A DNA stretch of 60,770 nucleotides, taken from positions 1 through 60,770 of the forward strand of contig JAHEYF010000020.1 of NCBI GenBank assembly GCA_023251755.1, given 5' to 3'. The DNA is from Bacteroidota bacterium. GTDB taxonomy: Bacteria > Bacteroidota > Bacteroidia > B-17B0 > Aurantibacillaceae. The notes under the pieces were generated by a model. That model had not been told where the DNA came from. It saw only the letters and a list, made by a program, of their open reading frames with translations, and did no database searches. Made by a program: the position numbers and the translations under genes. Position 1 is the first letter of the stretch. Every line of letters begins with the position of its first letter. Of the stretch, positions 42,558 through 50,719 are shown piece by piece.

Positions 42558-43983
42558 ACGCCGGTACTTCAATACTAAATGTTGAACCTTTTCCTTTTTC
42601 GCTGCTTAAGCTAATCATTCCTTTATGCGCCAGCACCACACTTTTTACATAACTTAAACCCAGTCCGTACCCCTTCACATCGTGTACATTGCCCGTTGGT
42701 ACCCTGAAAAATTTCCCGAATACTTTTTCCTGGTATTCGCCGGCAATACCCATCCCATTGTCTTTTACTTCCAATACCACCTGCTTATCTCTACAATAAA
42801 TTTTACATTCAATAACAGGATTTACCCCGGCATACTTAATGGCATTGTCGAGCAGGTTGTAAATCACACTTGCAAAATGCACCTTGTCTGCGTTTATAAA
42901 TATAGTGGTGTTACTATAACTAAAATTAAAATTTACCTTGTGTTTGGTAAATTGCAGACTACAGTTGTTTATTACCTCCTGAGACAGTTCAACAAGGTTT
43001 GTTTTTTCAAAATTGAACTGCATTTCATTTCGCTCAAAAGCAGCCGTTTTTAATATTTTATCCACCATTAAGGTAAGCCTTGCCAATTCGTTGTTAGCGA
43101 TCGTAAGATATTCGTCTGTTTTTTTCTTATCCTCTATAACATCAAATTTCTGAATGGCTTCAATGGCTACACTTACTGTAGAAATAGGCGTTTTCAGTTC
43201 GTGGGTCATGTTATTAATAAAATCATTTTTTAATGCGTCCAGTTTCTTTTGATTAAAAATTGTACGGAGCAAAATAAATAAAGCAAAGGCCGACAGCAGA
43301 ATTAAGCATACCGAAAGAATTAAAAGGCTCCACATTTTATTGAGTATAAATGAAGTTTCCTTTTTAAATCCCAGTTGAATATTGTCGGCCATGAAAGCCA
43401 GTTCCACCACCTCACTCTTTAAAGAAATTTCTTTAAAAACACTGGTATCCGCACAGGTCGTTTCAAGTATACGGTTGTTTTTTTTATGAACAAGGGCCAG
43501 GTCGAAAGGCACTGAAATGTTATTTTTTAATAATTCCTTTTCTATTTTCTCTTTCAACTCCTCAATTTTAAAGCGATTGTTCGTTGTATACTTTGTTTTC
43601 ATTGAATCAGGAACTAGCCCTGGGCCCAATACTTTCATCAATTGTGCCATTGCAGAATCGCTTTGCAGGGTAGAGTCGCTAATGCTGAAACTAACATTAA
43701 CATCCTGTTTTGTACTATCGTCCATACTTTCAAACAGCTTATTGAGAAATTTAAGCCCTTCCACGTCTTTTAAATTTGTTGAATCGGAACCATCCACTCT
43801 CAGCAATGAATGAATGCTGTTGGTAATGTTTGTAAGATTGTAACTTTTCAGGGTATTGTTCACTTCCTTCACAAACTGTTGTTTGTTGATCTGGTACGAC
43901 TGGTTGATCCAGTAGGCCTGCGATAACACAATCCCCATCAGGGCAACAACTGCAAGGCTTATCAGTATTCTGGTTTTAGGCAT
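42550..43983 (-). CDS. Membrane sensor histidine kinase
   Basis: The ATG at 43983 (MPKTRILISLAVVALMGIVL) places a transmembrane helix at residues ~6-25, so earlier in-frame starts in the promoter region are rejected; the product has 477 residues. The periplasmic sensor region spans ~26-235. A second transmembrane helix follows (MWSLLILSVCLILLSAFALF), then HisKA with the H-box FINNMTHELKTPIS. HATPase_c has the N-box YNLLDNAIKYA, G1 DNGMGIAG and G2 GYGLGLSYVKSV. The sensed signal is unknown. It forms a pair with the overlapping response-regulator gene. Confidence 0.92.
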   Translation of the reverse strand: MPKTRILISLAVVALMGIVLSQAYWINQSYQINKQQFVKEVNNTLKSYNLTNITNSIHSLLRVDGSDSTNLKDVEGLKFLNKLFESMDDSTKQDVNVSFSISDSTLQSDSAMAQLMKVLGPGLVPDSMKTKYTTNNRFKIEELKEKIEKELLKNNISVPFDLALVHKKNNRILETTCADTSVFKEISLKSEVVELAFMADNIQLGFKKETSFILNKMWSLLILSVCLILLSAFALFILLRTIFNQKKLDALKNDFINNMTHELKTPISTVSVAIEAIQKFDVIEDKKKTDEYLTIANNELARLTLMVDKILKTAAFERNEMQFNFEKTNLVELSQEVINNCSLQFTKHKVNFNFSYSNTTIFINADKVHFASVIYNLLDNAIKYAGVNPVIECKIYCRDKQVVLEVKDNGMGIAGEYQEKVFGKFFRVPTGNVHDVKGYGLGLSYVKSVVLAHKGMISLSSEKGKGSTFSIEVPAYD

Positions 43984-44035
43984 CTGAATTTTTACTCCGG
44001 TAAATTTAGCTGAAAATATACGGATTTCCGACTGC

Positions 44036-44071
44036 TTAACACACGTTAACACTCCATAACAGTCCGTTAAC
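44036..44071 (+). promoter_or_regulatory. Four-fold TTAAC-type repeat: candidate response-regulator operator
   Basis: TTAAC, TTAAC, (A)TAAC and TTAAC end at 44040, 44050, 44060 and 44071, so the spacing is 10, 10 and 11 bp, on one helix face. The array lies between the divergent kinase/regulator operon and the GLPGLI-like gene, and ends 22 bp before the -7 box at 44094. OmpR/PhoB-family regulators bind such phased direct repeats. Confidence 0.6.
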
Positions 44072-44093
44072 TATACCTGCCCCTTTAGTCCTG

Positions 44094-44101
44094 TACTTTT
44101 G
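44094..44101 (+). promoter_or_regulatory. -7 box of the GLPGLI-like gene
   Basis: TACTTTTG matches TAnnTTTG and lies 20 bp upstream of the ATG at 44122. No TTTG element is found at the -33 position; the TTAAC array occupies that place, suggesting activator-dependent transcription. Confidence 0.6.
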
Positions 44102-44121
44102 AATCAATAAAAAAACAAACA

Positions 44122-44820
44122 ATGAAAAATACAATCACAGCATTTGCATTGATCACCGGGCTTTCTCTTTCGGGCCAGACAAAAAAGGAAGGAATTATTG
44201 AATACGAACAGGTGATCGACCTGCACGCCAGCTTAAGTAAGGACCAGGAAGCTTACAAAGCTTTTATTCCTAAAACATCTGCTTCTACTGTTCAGGTTTT
44301 TTTTAAAGACAATGCCTATAAAGTGGAATACCTTCCCTTAGAAACAAAGTCAAAAGACGGAAGTTCAAAGGTTTCAGTGCAATTTACTTCAGGAGGTGGA
44401 GATCGTTTAGTGGACAAGGATAAAAAAATAGTTTACAGCTACCACAAATCGGGAGATAAAAATTATTATACAGAAGAGCCCATAAAAAAAGAAACTGTTG
44501 TAATAGATAAAAAGACTACAAAAAAAATACTGAACTACGCCTGCTACAAAGCAACTATTACGGCTTCAGATAACGAGTCGTATGAGATCTGGTTCACTTC
44601 TGATCCTGGTGTTCAGGCCAATCCTATGTTTGATGGTGTAACAGAAGGCCTGGTGCTTGAAATCAGAAATAAAAAAATCAACCTGCTTGCAAAAAAAATT
44701 GAGTTCAAAAAAACAGAGGGGAAAAAATACACAGTCCCTTTGAGCTTCAAAAAGATCAGCGCTGAACAGGCAGAGGATTTAGATGCTGAACAAGTTGAAA
44801 GCTCCAGGCAAGGGCATTAA
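44122..44820 (+). CDS. GLPGLI-like secreted protein
   Basis: The 232-residue protein has a signal peptide (~1-18). The pattern EGIIEYEQVID, then YACYKATIT and YEIWFTSD, resembles the GLPGLI family of Bacteroidota secreted proteins, although the GLPGLI motif itself is not exact. The C-terminus is charged (AEQAEDLDAEQVESS). Function is unknown. It lies 40 bp upstream of a carboxypeptidase-regulatory-like gene and is divergent from the kinase operon, with a candidate operator between them, so it is a likely target of that two-component system. Confidence 0.7.
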   Translation: MKNTITAFALITGLSLSGQTKKEGIIEYEQVIDLHASLSKDQEAYKAFIPKTSASTVQVFFKDNAYKVEYLPLETKSKDGSSKVSVQFTSGGGDRLVDKDKKIVYSYHKSGDKNYYTEEPIKKETVVIDKKTTKKILNYACYKATITASDNESYEIWFTSDPGVQANPMFDGVTEGLVLEIRNKKINLLAKKIEFKKTEGKKYTVPLSFKKISAEQAEDLDAEQVESSRQGH

Positions 44821-44859
44821 ATTACATTATTGATTATTGTTACCTTTAAATACAAAGTC

Positions 44860-45693
44860 ATGAACATGAAAAAATCAGTTTTAATTGCGCTCACACTACT
44901 CACACTTGTTAACAGCAGCCTGTTTGCACAAATGAGTGGTATCATGAAGGATAAAACCACAGGACTTCCATTGGAATTCGTAAACATTGGCCTGGTAGGA
45001 AAAAGCATTGGAACCGTTAGTGATGAAAACGGAGCCTATAAATTAACCATTGACGCTTCACACGAAAACGACACCTTAAAAATTTCCTATATCGGTTACA
45101 AGCCTTTAGCTTTATCGTTAAAGGAATTTAAAAAAAGGTACGGGCAAACCAATGCTTCAGTTTTATTGGAGCAAAGTAATGTTCAATTACAGGAAGTTGT
45201 TATTAAACCAAAGAAAACGATTACAAAAATTATTGGCAACACCAATAATTCTAAATCGGTAACAGCGGGCTTCACCAGCAACGACCTGGGCTCAGAAATT
45301 GGTGTACCCATGAAAATTAAAACCCGTTTAACGTATATAGAAGAGCTGAACTTTAACATTGCCAACAATTCATACGACACGGTTGTGTTCAGGGTAAATG
45401 TGTATACCATAAAGAACGGGGTTCCGGACAGCAATATCTTAGTTCAGCCTATATATGTAAAGCTAAATTCCGCATCGGGTACTTTAACTGTTGATTTAAA
45501 AGATAAAAACATTCATGTAGACCATGATTTTTTTGTTTCGCTGGAATGGTTGAAAGACCTGGGCAAGGGGCAATTGTTTTTTCCGGCTGGCTTAATGAAC
45601 AGTCATTCTTACGTGCGGAATGCCAGCCAGGGCAAGTGGGAAAAGATTCCCATCGGGATTGGATTTTATTGCAAAATTTCTTACCAAAAATAA
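44860..45693 (+). CDS. Secreted protein with CarboxypepD_reg-like domain
   Basis: ATG 44860 (MNMKK) or 44866 precedes a signal peptide; the product has about 277 residues. The N-terminal mature part is a CarboxypepD_reg-like beta-sandwich (MKDKTTGLPLEFVNIGLVGK, IGTVSDENGAYKLTI), common at the start of TonB-dependent receptors and secreted proteins of Bacteroidota. The C-terminal half is beta-rich with no recognised domain and no beta-barrel. It is probably cotranscribed with the GLPGLI-like gene and may act with it at the envelope. Confidence 0.8.
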   Translation: MNMKKSVLIALTLLTLVNSSLFAQMSGIMKDKTTGLPLEFVNIGLVGKSIGTVSDENGAYKLTIDASHENDTLKISYIGYKPLALSLKEFKKRYGQTNASVLLEQSNVQLQEVVIKPKKTITKIIGNTNNSKSVTAGFTSNDLGSEIGVPMKIKTRLTYIEELNFNIANNSYDTVVFRVNVYTIKNGVPDSNILVQPIYVKLNSASGTLTVDLKDKNIHVDHDFFVSLEWLKDLGKGQLFFPAGLMNSHSYVRNASQGKWEKIPIGIGFYCKISYQK

Positions 45694-45780
45694 TAGTAAG
45701 CCTCTTTATTGAATTATAAAAATTTTGACGGCCGCTGCTGTATAGGAATACTACGCCCCTTTTTATACGAAGAACTCTAC

Positions 45781-45809
45781 TTTGAATATTGAATTTTAAT
45801 CTTTGAACT
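45781..45809 (+). repeat. TTTGAAT-family repeat before the ABC ATPase gene
   Basis: TTTGAATATTGAATTTTAAT and CTTTGAAC end 7 nt before the ATG at 45817. The words and their orientation relative to the gene match 21610-21642 and 56872-56904. Confidence 0.65.
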
Positions 45810-45816
45810 AAAAAAC

Positions 45817-46680
45817 ATGAAACTAATCATCAACAACTTATGCAAAACGTACGACAACGGCGTGAAAGCATTGGATCATTTAAGCCTCGAAATCAACCAG
45901 GGCATGTTTGGCCTGCTGGGTCCGAACGGTGCCGGAAAATCAACCCTGATGCGGACACTGGCCACCCTGCAGGATGCCGATAGCGGAGAAGTACTGTTGG
46001 GCGATATTAACGTGTTAAAAGAACCGGATGCGGTTAAAAAAACTCTTGGTTATCTTCCCCAGGAATTCGGAGTCTACCCAAAAGTGTCTGCCGTTGAAAT
46101 GCTCAACTATTATGCATTCTTAAAAGGCATAGCCAAAGCCAGAGAAAGAAAAGAAGTAGTGACAAGCCTGCTGAACCAGGTCAATTTATACGAAGCAAGA
46201 AATAAATATGTAAGCAGTTATTCCGGCGGGATGAAACAGCGTTTCGGAATTGCCCAGGCTCTGCTGGGGAACCCGCAGCTTATTATTGTGGATGAGCCTA
46301 CTGCGGGGCTTGACCCCGCTGAACGTATACGTTTCAATAATTTATTGAGCGAAATAAGTGAAAACATTATTGTTATTCTGTCTACGCACATTGTAGACGA
46401 TGTAAGTGATTTGTGTAGTGAAATGGCCATTATTCAACACGGACGTGTTTTACTAACCGGCAGACCTTCTGCATTTTTAGACCAACATGAAGGGATGATC
46501 TGGGCTAAAAAAATTGAAAAAGAAGAATTAGAAAAATACAAAGCTGAGTACCATGTTATTTTTTCGCACCTGCAGGAAGGCAAACCGCTTATTCACGTGT
46601 TGGCAGACGGTGATCCGGGAAAAGGCTTTAAAGCTTTAACACCGGGCTTAGAAGATATTTATTTTTCAACCATCAACTAA
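45817..46680 (+). CDS. ABC transporter ATP-binding protein
   Basis: The 287-residue ATPase has Walker A GPNGAGKST (~35-43), a Q-loop (YLPQEFGVYP), the signature YSGGMKQRFG, Walker B LIIVDEPTAGLD and a switch His in LSTHIVDD. It is the usual ATPase of ABC-2 exporters. The partner permease is almost surely the fused permease-M1 peptidase encoded next (47046-50711), although 365 bp and a nested palindromic element separate the two genes. Confidence 0.95.
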   Translation: MKLIINNLCKTYDNGVKALDHLSLEINQGMFGLLGPNGAGKSTLMRTLATLQDADSGEVLLGDINVLKEPDAVKKTLGYLPQEFGVYPKVSAVEMLNYYAFLKGIAKARERKEVVTSLLNQVNLYEARNKYVSSYSGGMKQRFGIAQALLGNPQLIIVDEPTAGLDPAERIRFNNLLSEISENIIVILSTHIVDDVSDLCSEMAIIQHGRVLLTGRPSAFLDQHEGMIWAKKIEKEELEKYKAEYHVIFSHLQEGKPLIHVLADGDPGKGFKALTPGLEDIYFSTIN

Positions 46681-47045
46681 TTGGTTCCAGATCGATTTCA
46701 ATAGTAATAAGAGATTTATATGAAGGTTAATATGTTCTATGAATTATTTTCATCAACAGACCGCCCCTATGGGGCTTGAACTTCTTCGTGAATTGTTCTG
46801 CTACAAACAGGCCGTTCCTACGGAACTTGTCTGCGGCTCTAAAACAAAACGGTTTTACAAAGTAAATTTTTGCTCCGTTAGGAGCAATATGTTTGTAGTA
46901 AAAGAGTTTCTTCAAATACCAAGCCCCATAGGGGCGGCCTGTAATTTAAATAAACAAGTTACACCTTGTTTTCTTATTCAGTAAAACCTTTTAGCCCTTC
47001 AAATTCAATAATCCATTAAGAACAAAACTATAATAAACTATAGCC
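46681..47045. other. 365-bp gap between ABC ATPase and permease-peptidase genes
   Basis: No gene is supported; small ORFs here run across palindromes. The main content is the nested palindromic element at 46759-46939. The last ~60 bp before 47046 are AT-rich. Confidence 0.6.
46759..46939. repeat. Composite element of four palindromes nested in inverted-repeat arms
   Basis: Outer arms 46759-46777 and 46921-46939 are reverse complements at 18 of 19 positions, and each contains its own palindrome (GCCCCTATGGGGC, GCCCCATAGGGGC). Inside them CTACAAACA (46801-46809) is perfectly inverted as TGTTTGTAG (46890-46898). Inside these lie two more perfect palindromes, GTTCCTACGGAAC (46814-46826) and TGCTCCGTTAGGAGCA (46871-46886). 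Confidence 0.85.
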
Positions 47046-50000
47046 ATGAATAAGATTATCCAGGTCATCCGTTTCGAAATGAAACACACGCTTAAAACAG
47101 CTTCCGTATGGGTGTTCGCGGTACTGCTGTTTCTTTTATCGTTCTTCACCATTCATGTTATCGGCGGGGCTTTTGACGGCTTTCAGGTGATGATATCCGG
47201 AGAAAACACAAAAATAAATTCACCTTTTTTTATTTCCCTCCTCTATTCTGTTATTTCTATTGCCGGAGTGGTGGTGGTGGCGGTAATAGCCGGTAGGATT
47301 CCTTTAAAGGACATGGAATTCAATTCCCTTTCGCAGGCCTATACATTGCCCCTTCAAAAAGCGGAGCATGTTTTAGGAAAATACATCGCAGCACTGCTGA
47401 TCTGTTTGTTCATTTTTTCCTTTGCTGCATTCGGTATTTTTATTGGGGGCTTAATGCCCTACCTCGATTCCAAACTATTCGGCCCGTTTGAATTCGGTAA
47501 TTATTTTTTTCCCTTTGTCCAAAAAATCTGCATCAATGTTTTCTTTTTATCGGCTTTCTTTTTCTCCTTAGGATTAATGTTCCGCAGCATGTTTGTAAAC
47601 TGGCTGGGTGTTATTGTATTGTATGCTTTTTATTATATGGGCATGAGTTATGTGTCCAAATACAATCACCAGGCCCTTGCAGCTTTGCTTGATCCATTCG
47701 GACTGGCCGGTTCATTTTCGGTAAGCATCGGGCAATCGTCCGATCAGCTGAACAACAACAAACAGGACGCCAACAACCTGGTGTTGTACAATAGAATAGT
47801 ATGGTCAACAATAGGACTAATTTGTTTGTTTGTTGCTTATGTAAAATTTGAATTTAAATACAATCTGAAAAGTTTCAGCCTGAAAAAAACCAAAACTGCT
47901 CCACCACTTAAAAACACCTACGCTTACACCATCAGCTCAACTAAAATACAAAGCTGCACAACCACTCATTCTTTAACAACTTCTATCAAACAGTTTTTAT
48001 TTCTTGTAAAACATGAGTTTTTATTGTTGTTCCGTAATTTTTATTTCCGCATCACTTTATTGGTTGGCCTTGCCATTGTCCTGCTTTCCTCAATGGCCAT
48101 TGGCAAAATATACGATACCGAAATTTACCCGCTTACATATAGTGTTACCGATTTATTTATTGGCGCTACAGGCTTATTTATTTTTGTTGTGGTTGTTCTT
48201 TTTTCAGGCGAAATGGTGTGGCGCGACCGCAGCCTAAACACCTTCCTGGTAAACGATGCCCTGCCTGTAAATACAAGCATTCGACTGGGAAGCAAAATTA
48301 CCGCAATGATTATAACCTTACTCATTATTTATGCTGCGCTGATTCCTATAGGCATACTGGTTCAATGCTTGAAGGATTACCATACTTATGAAACAACTGT
48401 TTATATAAAAAACCTTATCGGAATACGTTTTGTAAATAGTTTATTCCTGGTGTTTTTTGCCTTTGCTGTGCAGGCCTTTTCTCCCAACCGTTTCATGGGC
48501 TATTTTATTTTGCTCTTGTATTATGTATGGAACAACTATTTCGCTGCTTCCGCTCTGGAACACAATTTACTTGTATTCAATTCTTCACCTTCCATGCTGT
48601 ATTCCGATATGAATGGTTTTGGTTACCAGGTTTTGGCCTTCGCCCTGTTTAAACTGTATTGGTTACTGTTTGCTGTCCTTCTGCTTATCCCCGCCAATCG
48701 CTTTTACCCGCAAGGCATTGAGATAGGGTTTAAAAACAGGTGGGGGAAATTGCGCAAGGCCTTTCAACAAAAAAAATACCGCTTTATTTTTCTTTCGTTC
48801 AGTTCTTTGTTCTTCATCCTGGCTTCTTTTTTATTCTACAACTTCAATGTATTAAATGAATTTAGCACTTCTTACACGGCTGAAAAAACTTCGGCCGATT
48901 ATGAGAAAAAATACGCCTCCCTTAAATACAAAGAACAACCTGTTATTACTTCAGTAAAAGTAAACGCTGAATTGTTTCCTGAGAAAGGTTTATTTTCAGC
49001 AGAAGTTGAGTACACACTAACAAATATTTCGTCGGCTCCCATTCAGGAGGTTTACCTGCATTCAAACGCTGAACTTATTACAGGCCTTGCATTTAGCCGT
49101 GCGAATACACCAGTGTTTAAAGATGCCGATTGCGACTTTTATTCTTATCGTTTATCTCCGGCCTTAAAACCAGGTGATTCCATCCGCTTAAATTTTCATG
49201 CAGAAGATCAACCAAAAGGAATATCCAATCAGGGTGTATCAACATTAGTAGACAAAAACGGGACTTTCATGAACAGTGATGTTTTTCCTAAAATTGGTTA
49301 CAATACCGACCTGGAGCTTAGTACCAATCGCATACGCCGTAAACACGGGTTGCCCGAGTTAAACAATTTTGCATTAAAACAAAACGATGCCCGTGGAATA
49401 GCAAGGAATATGCTGGGTGGAAAATCACTGGTTCGTTTTGAATTAACTGCCGGCACCGATAAAGGCCAGGTGATACTGGCACCAGGCGATCTGTGCGGAG
49501 AATGGGCAAAAAAGGGAAGAAGTTATTTTAAGTATAAAAGCAGCAGGCCCATCAATAATTTCTATTCCATCCTCTCTGCAAAATACACTGTAGAAAAAAG
49601 CTATTGGGTAGCCGAAGGTGCAAAGCCCGATACGGTGCAACTTGCCGTATACCATCATCCGCCGCACAGCTATAACCTAACTACGATGCTAAACGGAATG
49701 AAGGAATCACTCAGTTATTACAGCAAATACTTCTCACCATTTCAGTACAAAACATTGCGGATAGTTGAATTTCCGAGGTATTCTTTGTTTGCCCAGTCCT
49801 TTCCCGGCAACATCCCCTTTTCAGAAGGCATAGGCTTTGTAGCCGATTTAAGAGGGGTCAATATGGACAGTTCCACTTTGCTGAAGGATGAAAACACTAA
49901 GATAGACTACCCGTTTTATGTAACTGCACATGAAGTAGCACATCAATGGTGGGCGCATCAGTTGTGTGCGGCGGATGTTGAAGGAAATGCCTTTTTAATG

Positions 50001-50711
50001 GAAACACTCAGCCAGTATTCGGCCTTAATGGTAATGAAACAACATTACGGGGAACAAAAAATGCGAAAGTTCCTGAACCTTGAAGCCTTTAGTTACCTCT
50101 CTTCCAGAGGAAAAGAAAATCACGAAGAACAGCCCTTGTTAAATGTATTGCCCGATCAGACGGAGGTATTTTACCGCAAAGGCTCCGTAATAATGTATGC
50201 CTTGCAGGATTACATTGGCGAAGACACTGTGAATAAAGTGTTGAGCCGTTTTTTAAATAAATACGCTTTTAAAAACGCACCCTATCCAACAGCGCAGGAG
50301 CTTATCAATGAATTTGATAAAGCCACTCCCGATTCCCTTCAATACATTGTTGAAGATTGGTTCAAACAGGTAACACTTTATCAAAACAAAGTTCTTGAAG
50401 CCAGCTACAAACGTAGCGATGAATTAGAGTACAGTGTTTCGTTTAGCACCGATATTCACAAATTCCACTACAATAAATCCGGGAAAGAAGCAGAGGTGGG
50501 CGTTAACGATTATATTGAAGTAGGTGTATACAATATAAAAGGGAAAGAGGTCTACCTGAAAAAATTAAAAATGAAAAAGGGGAAAAATGAATTTACAATT
50601 CATTTGGGGCGCAAACCGGAATTCTTAGTAATTGACCCTTACAATAAATTATTGGACAAGGACTGGAACATGAAAAAAATAAAGGTTGAGCAGGCAAAAA
50701 ATCAAAATTAA
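47046..50711 (+). CDS. ABC-2 permease fused to M1-family aminopeptidase
   Basis: The 1221-residue protein has two ABC-2 permease-like membrane halves (~1-280 and ~310-590, each starting with an amphipathic helix: IRFEMKHTLKTASVWVF and LVKHEFLLLFRNFYFR). A C-terminal zinc aminopeptidase-like domain spans ~620-1210. The zinc site HEVAH is at 962-966 and the third ligand Glu is in METLSQYSAL (about 986). The peptidase lies after the last membrane helix; its side of the membrane is not certain. The fusion is a recurrent Bacteroidota architecture and is inferred to couple export with peptide processing. The ATPase is encoded upstream (45817-46680). The gene ends 8 bp from a convergent T9SS gene. 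Confidence 0.9.
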   Translation: MNKIIQVIRFEMKHTLKTASVWVFAVLLFLLSFFTIHVIGGAFDGFQVMISGENTKINSPFFISLLYSVISIAGVVVVAVIAGRIPLKDMEFNSLSQAYTLPLQKAEHVLGKYIAALLICLFIFSFAAFGIFIGGLMPYLDSKLFGPFEFGNYFFPFVQKICINVFFLSAFFFSLGLMFRSMFVNWLGVIVLYAFYYMGMSYVSKYNHQALAALLDPFGLAGSFSVSIGQSSDQLNNNKQDANNLVLYNRIVWSTIGLICLFVAYVKFEFKYNLKSFSLKKTKTAPPLKNTYAYTISSTKIQSCTTTHSLTTSIKQFLFLVKHEFLLLFRNFYFRITLLVGLAIVLLSSMAIGKIYDTEIYPLTYSVTDLFIGATGLFIFVVVVLFSGEMVWRDRSLNTFLVNDALPVNTSIRLGSKITAMIITLLIIYAALIPIGILVQCLKDYHTYETTVYIKNLIGIRFVNSLFLVFFAFAVQAFSPNRFMGYFILLLYYVWNNYFAASALEHNLLVFNSSPSMLYSDMNGFGYQVLAFALFKLYWLLFAVLLLIPANRFYPQGIEIGFKNRWGKLRKAFQQKKYRFIFLSFSSLFFILASFLFYNFNVLNEFSTSYTAEKTSADYEKKYASLKYKEQPVITSVKVNAELFPEKGLFSAEVEYTLTNISSAPIQEVYLHSNAELITGLAFSRANTPVFKDADCDFYSYRLSPALKPGDSIRLNFHAEDQPKGISNQGVSTLVDKNGTFMNSDVFPKIGYNTDLELSTNRIRRKHGLPELNNFALKQNDARGIARNMLGGKSLVRFELTAGTDKGQVILAPGDLCGEWAKKGRSYFKYKSSRPINNFYSILSAKYTVEKSYWVAEGAKPDTVQLAVYHHPPHSYNLTTMLNGMKESLSYYSKYFSPFQYKTLRIVEFPRYSLFAQSFPGNIPFSEGIGFVADLRGVNMDSSTLLKDENTKIDYPFYVTAHEVAHQWWAHQLCAADVEGNAFLMETLSQYSALMVMKQHYGEQKMRKFLNLEAFSYLSSRGKENHEEQPLLNVLPDQTEVFYRKGSVIMYALQDYIGEDTVNKVLSRFLNKYAFKNAPYPTAQELINEFDKATPDSLQYIVEDWFKQVTLYQNKVLEASYKRSDELEYSVSFSTDIHKFHYNKSGKEAEVGVNDYIEVGVYNIKGKEVYLKKLKMKKGKNEFTIHLGRKPEFLVIDPYNKLLDKDWNMKKIKVEQAKNQN

Positions 50712-50719
50712 TACAGCCC

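Noticed and set aside
46739..46984. Small ORFs across the palindromic element on both strands
   Set aside because: They exist only because the palindromes lack stops; no signal peptide, domain or start signal supports them.
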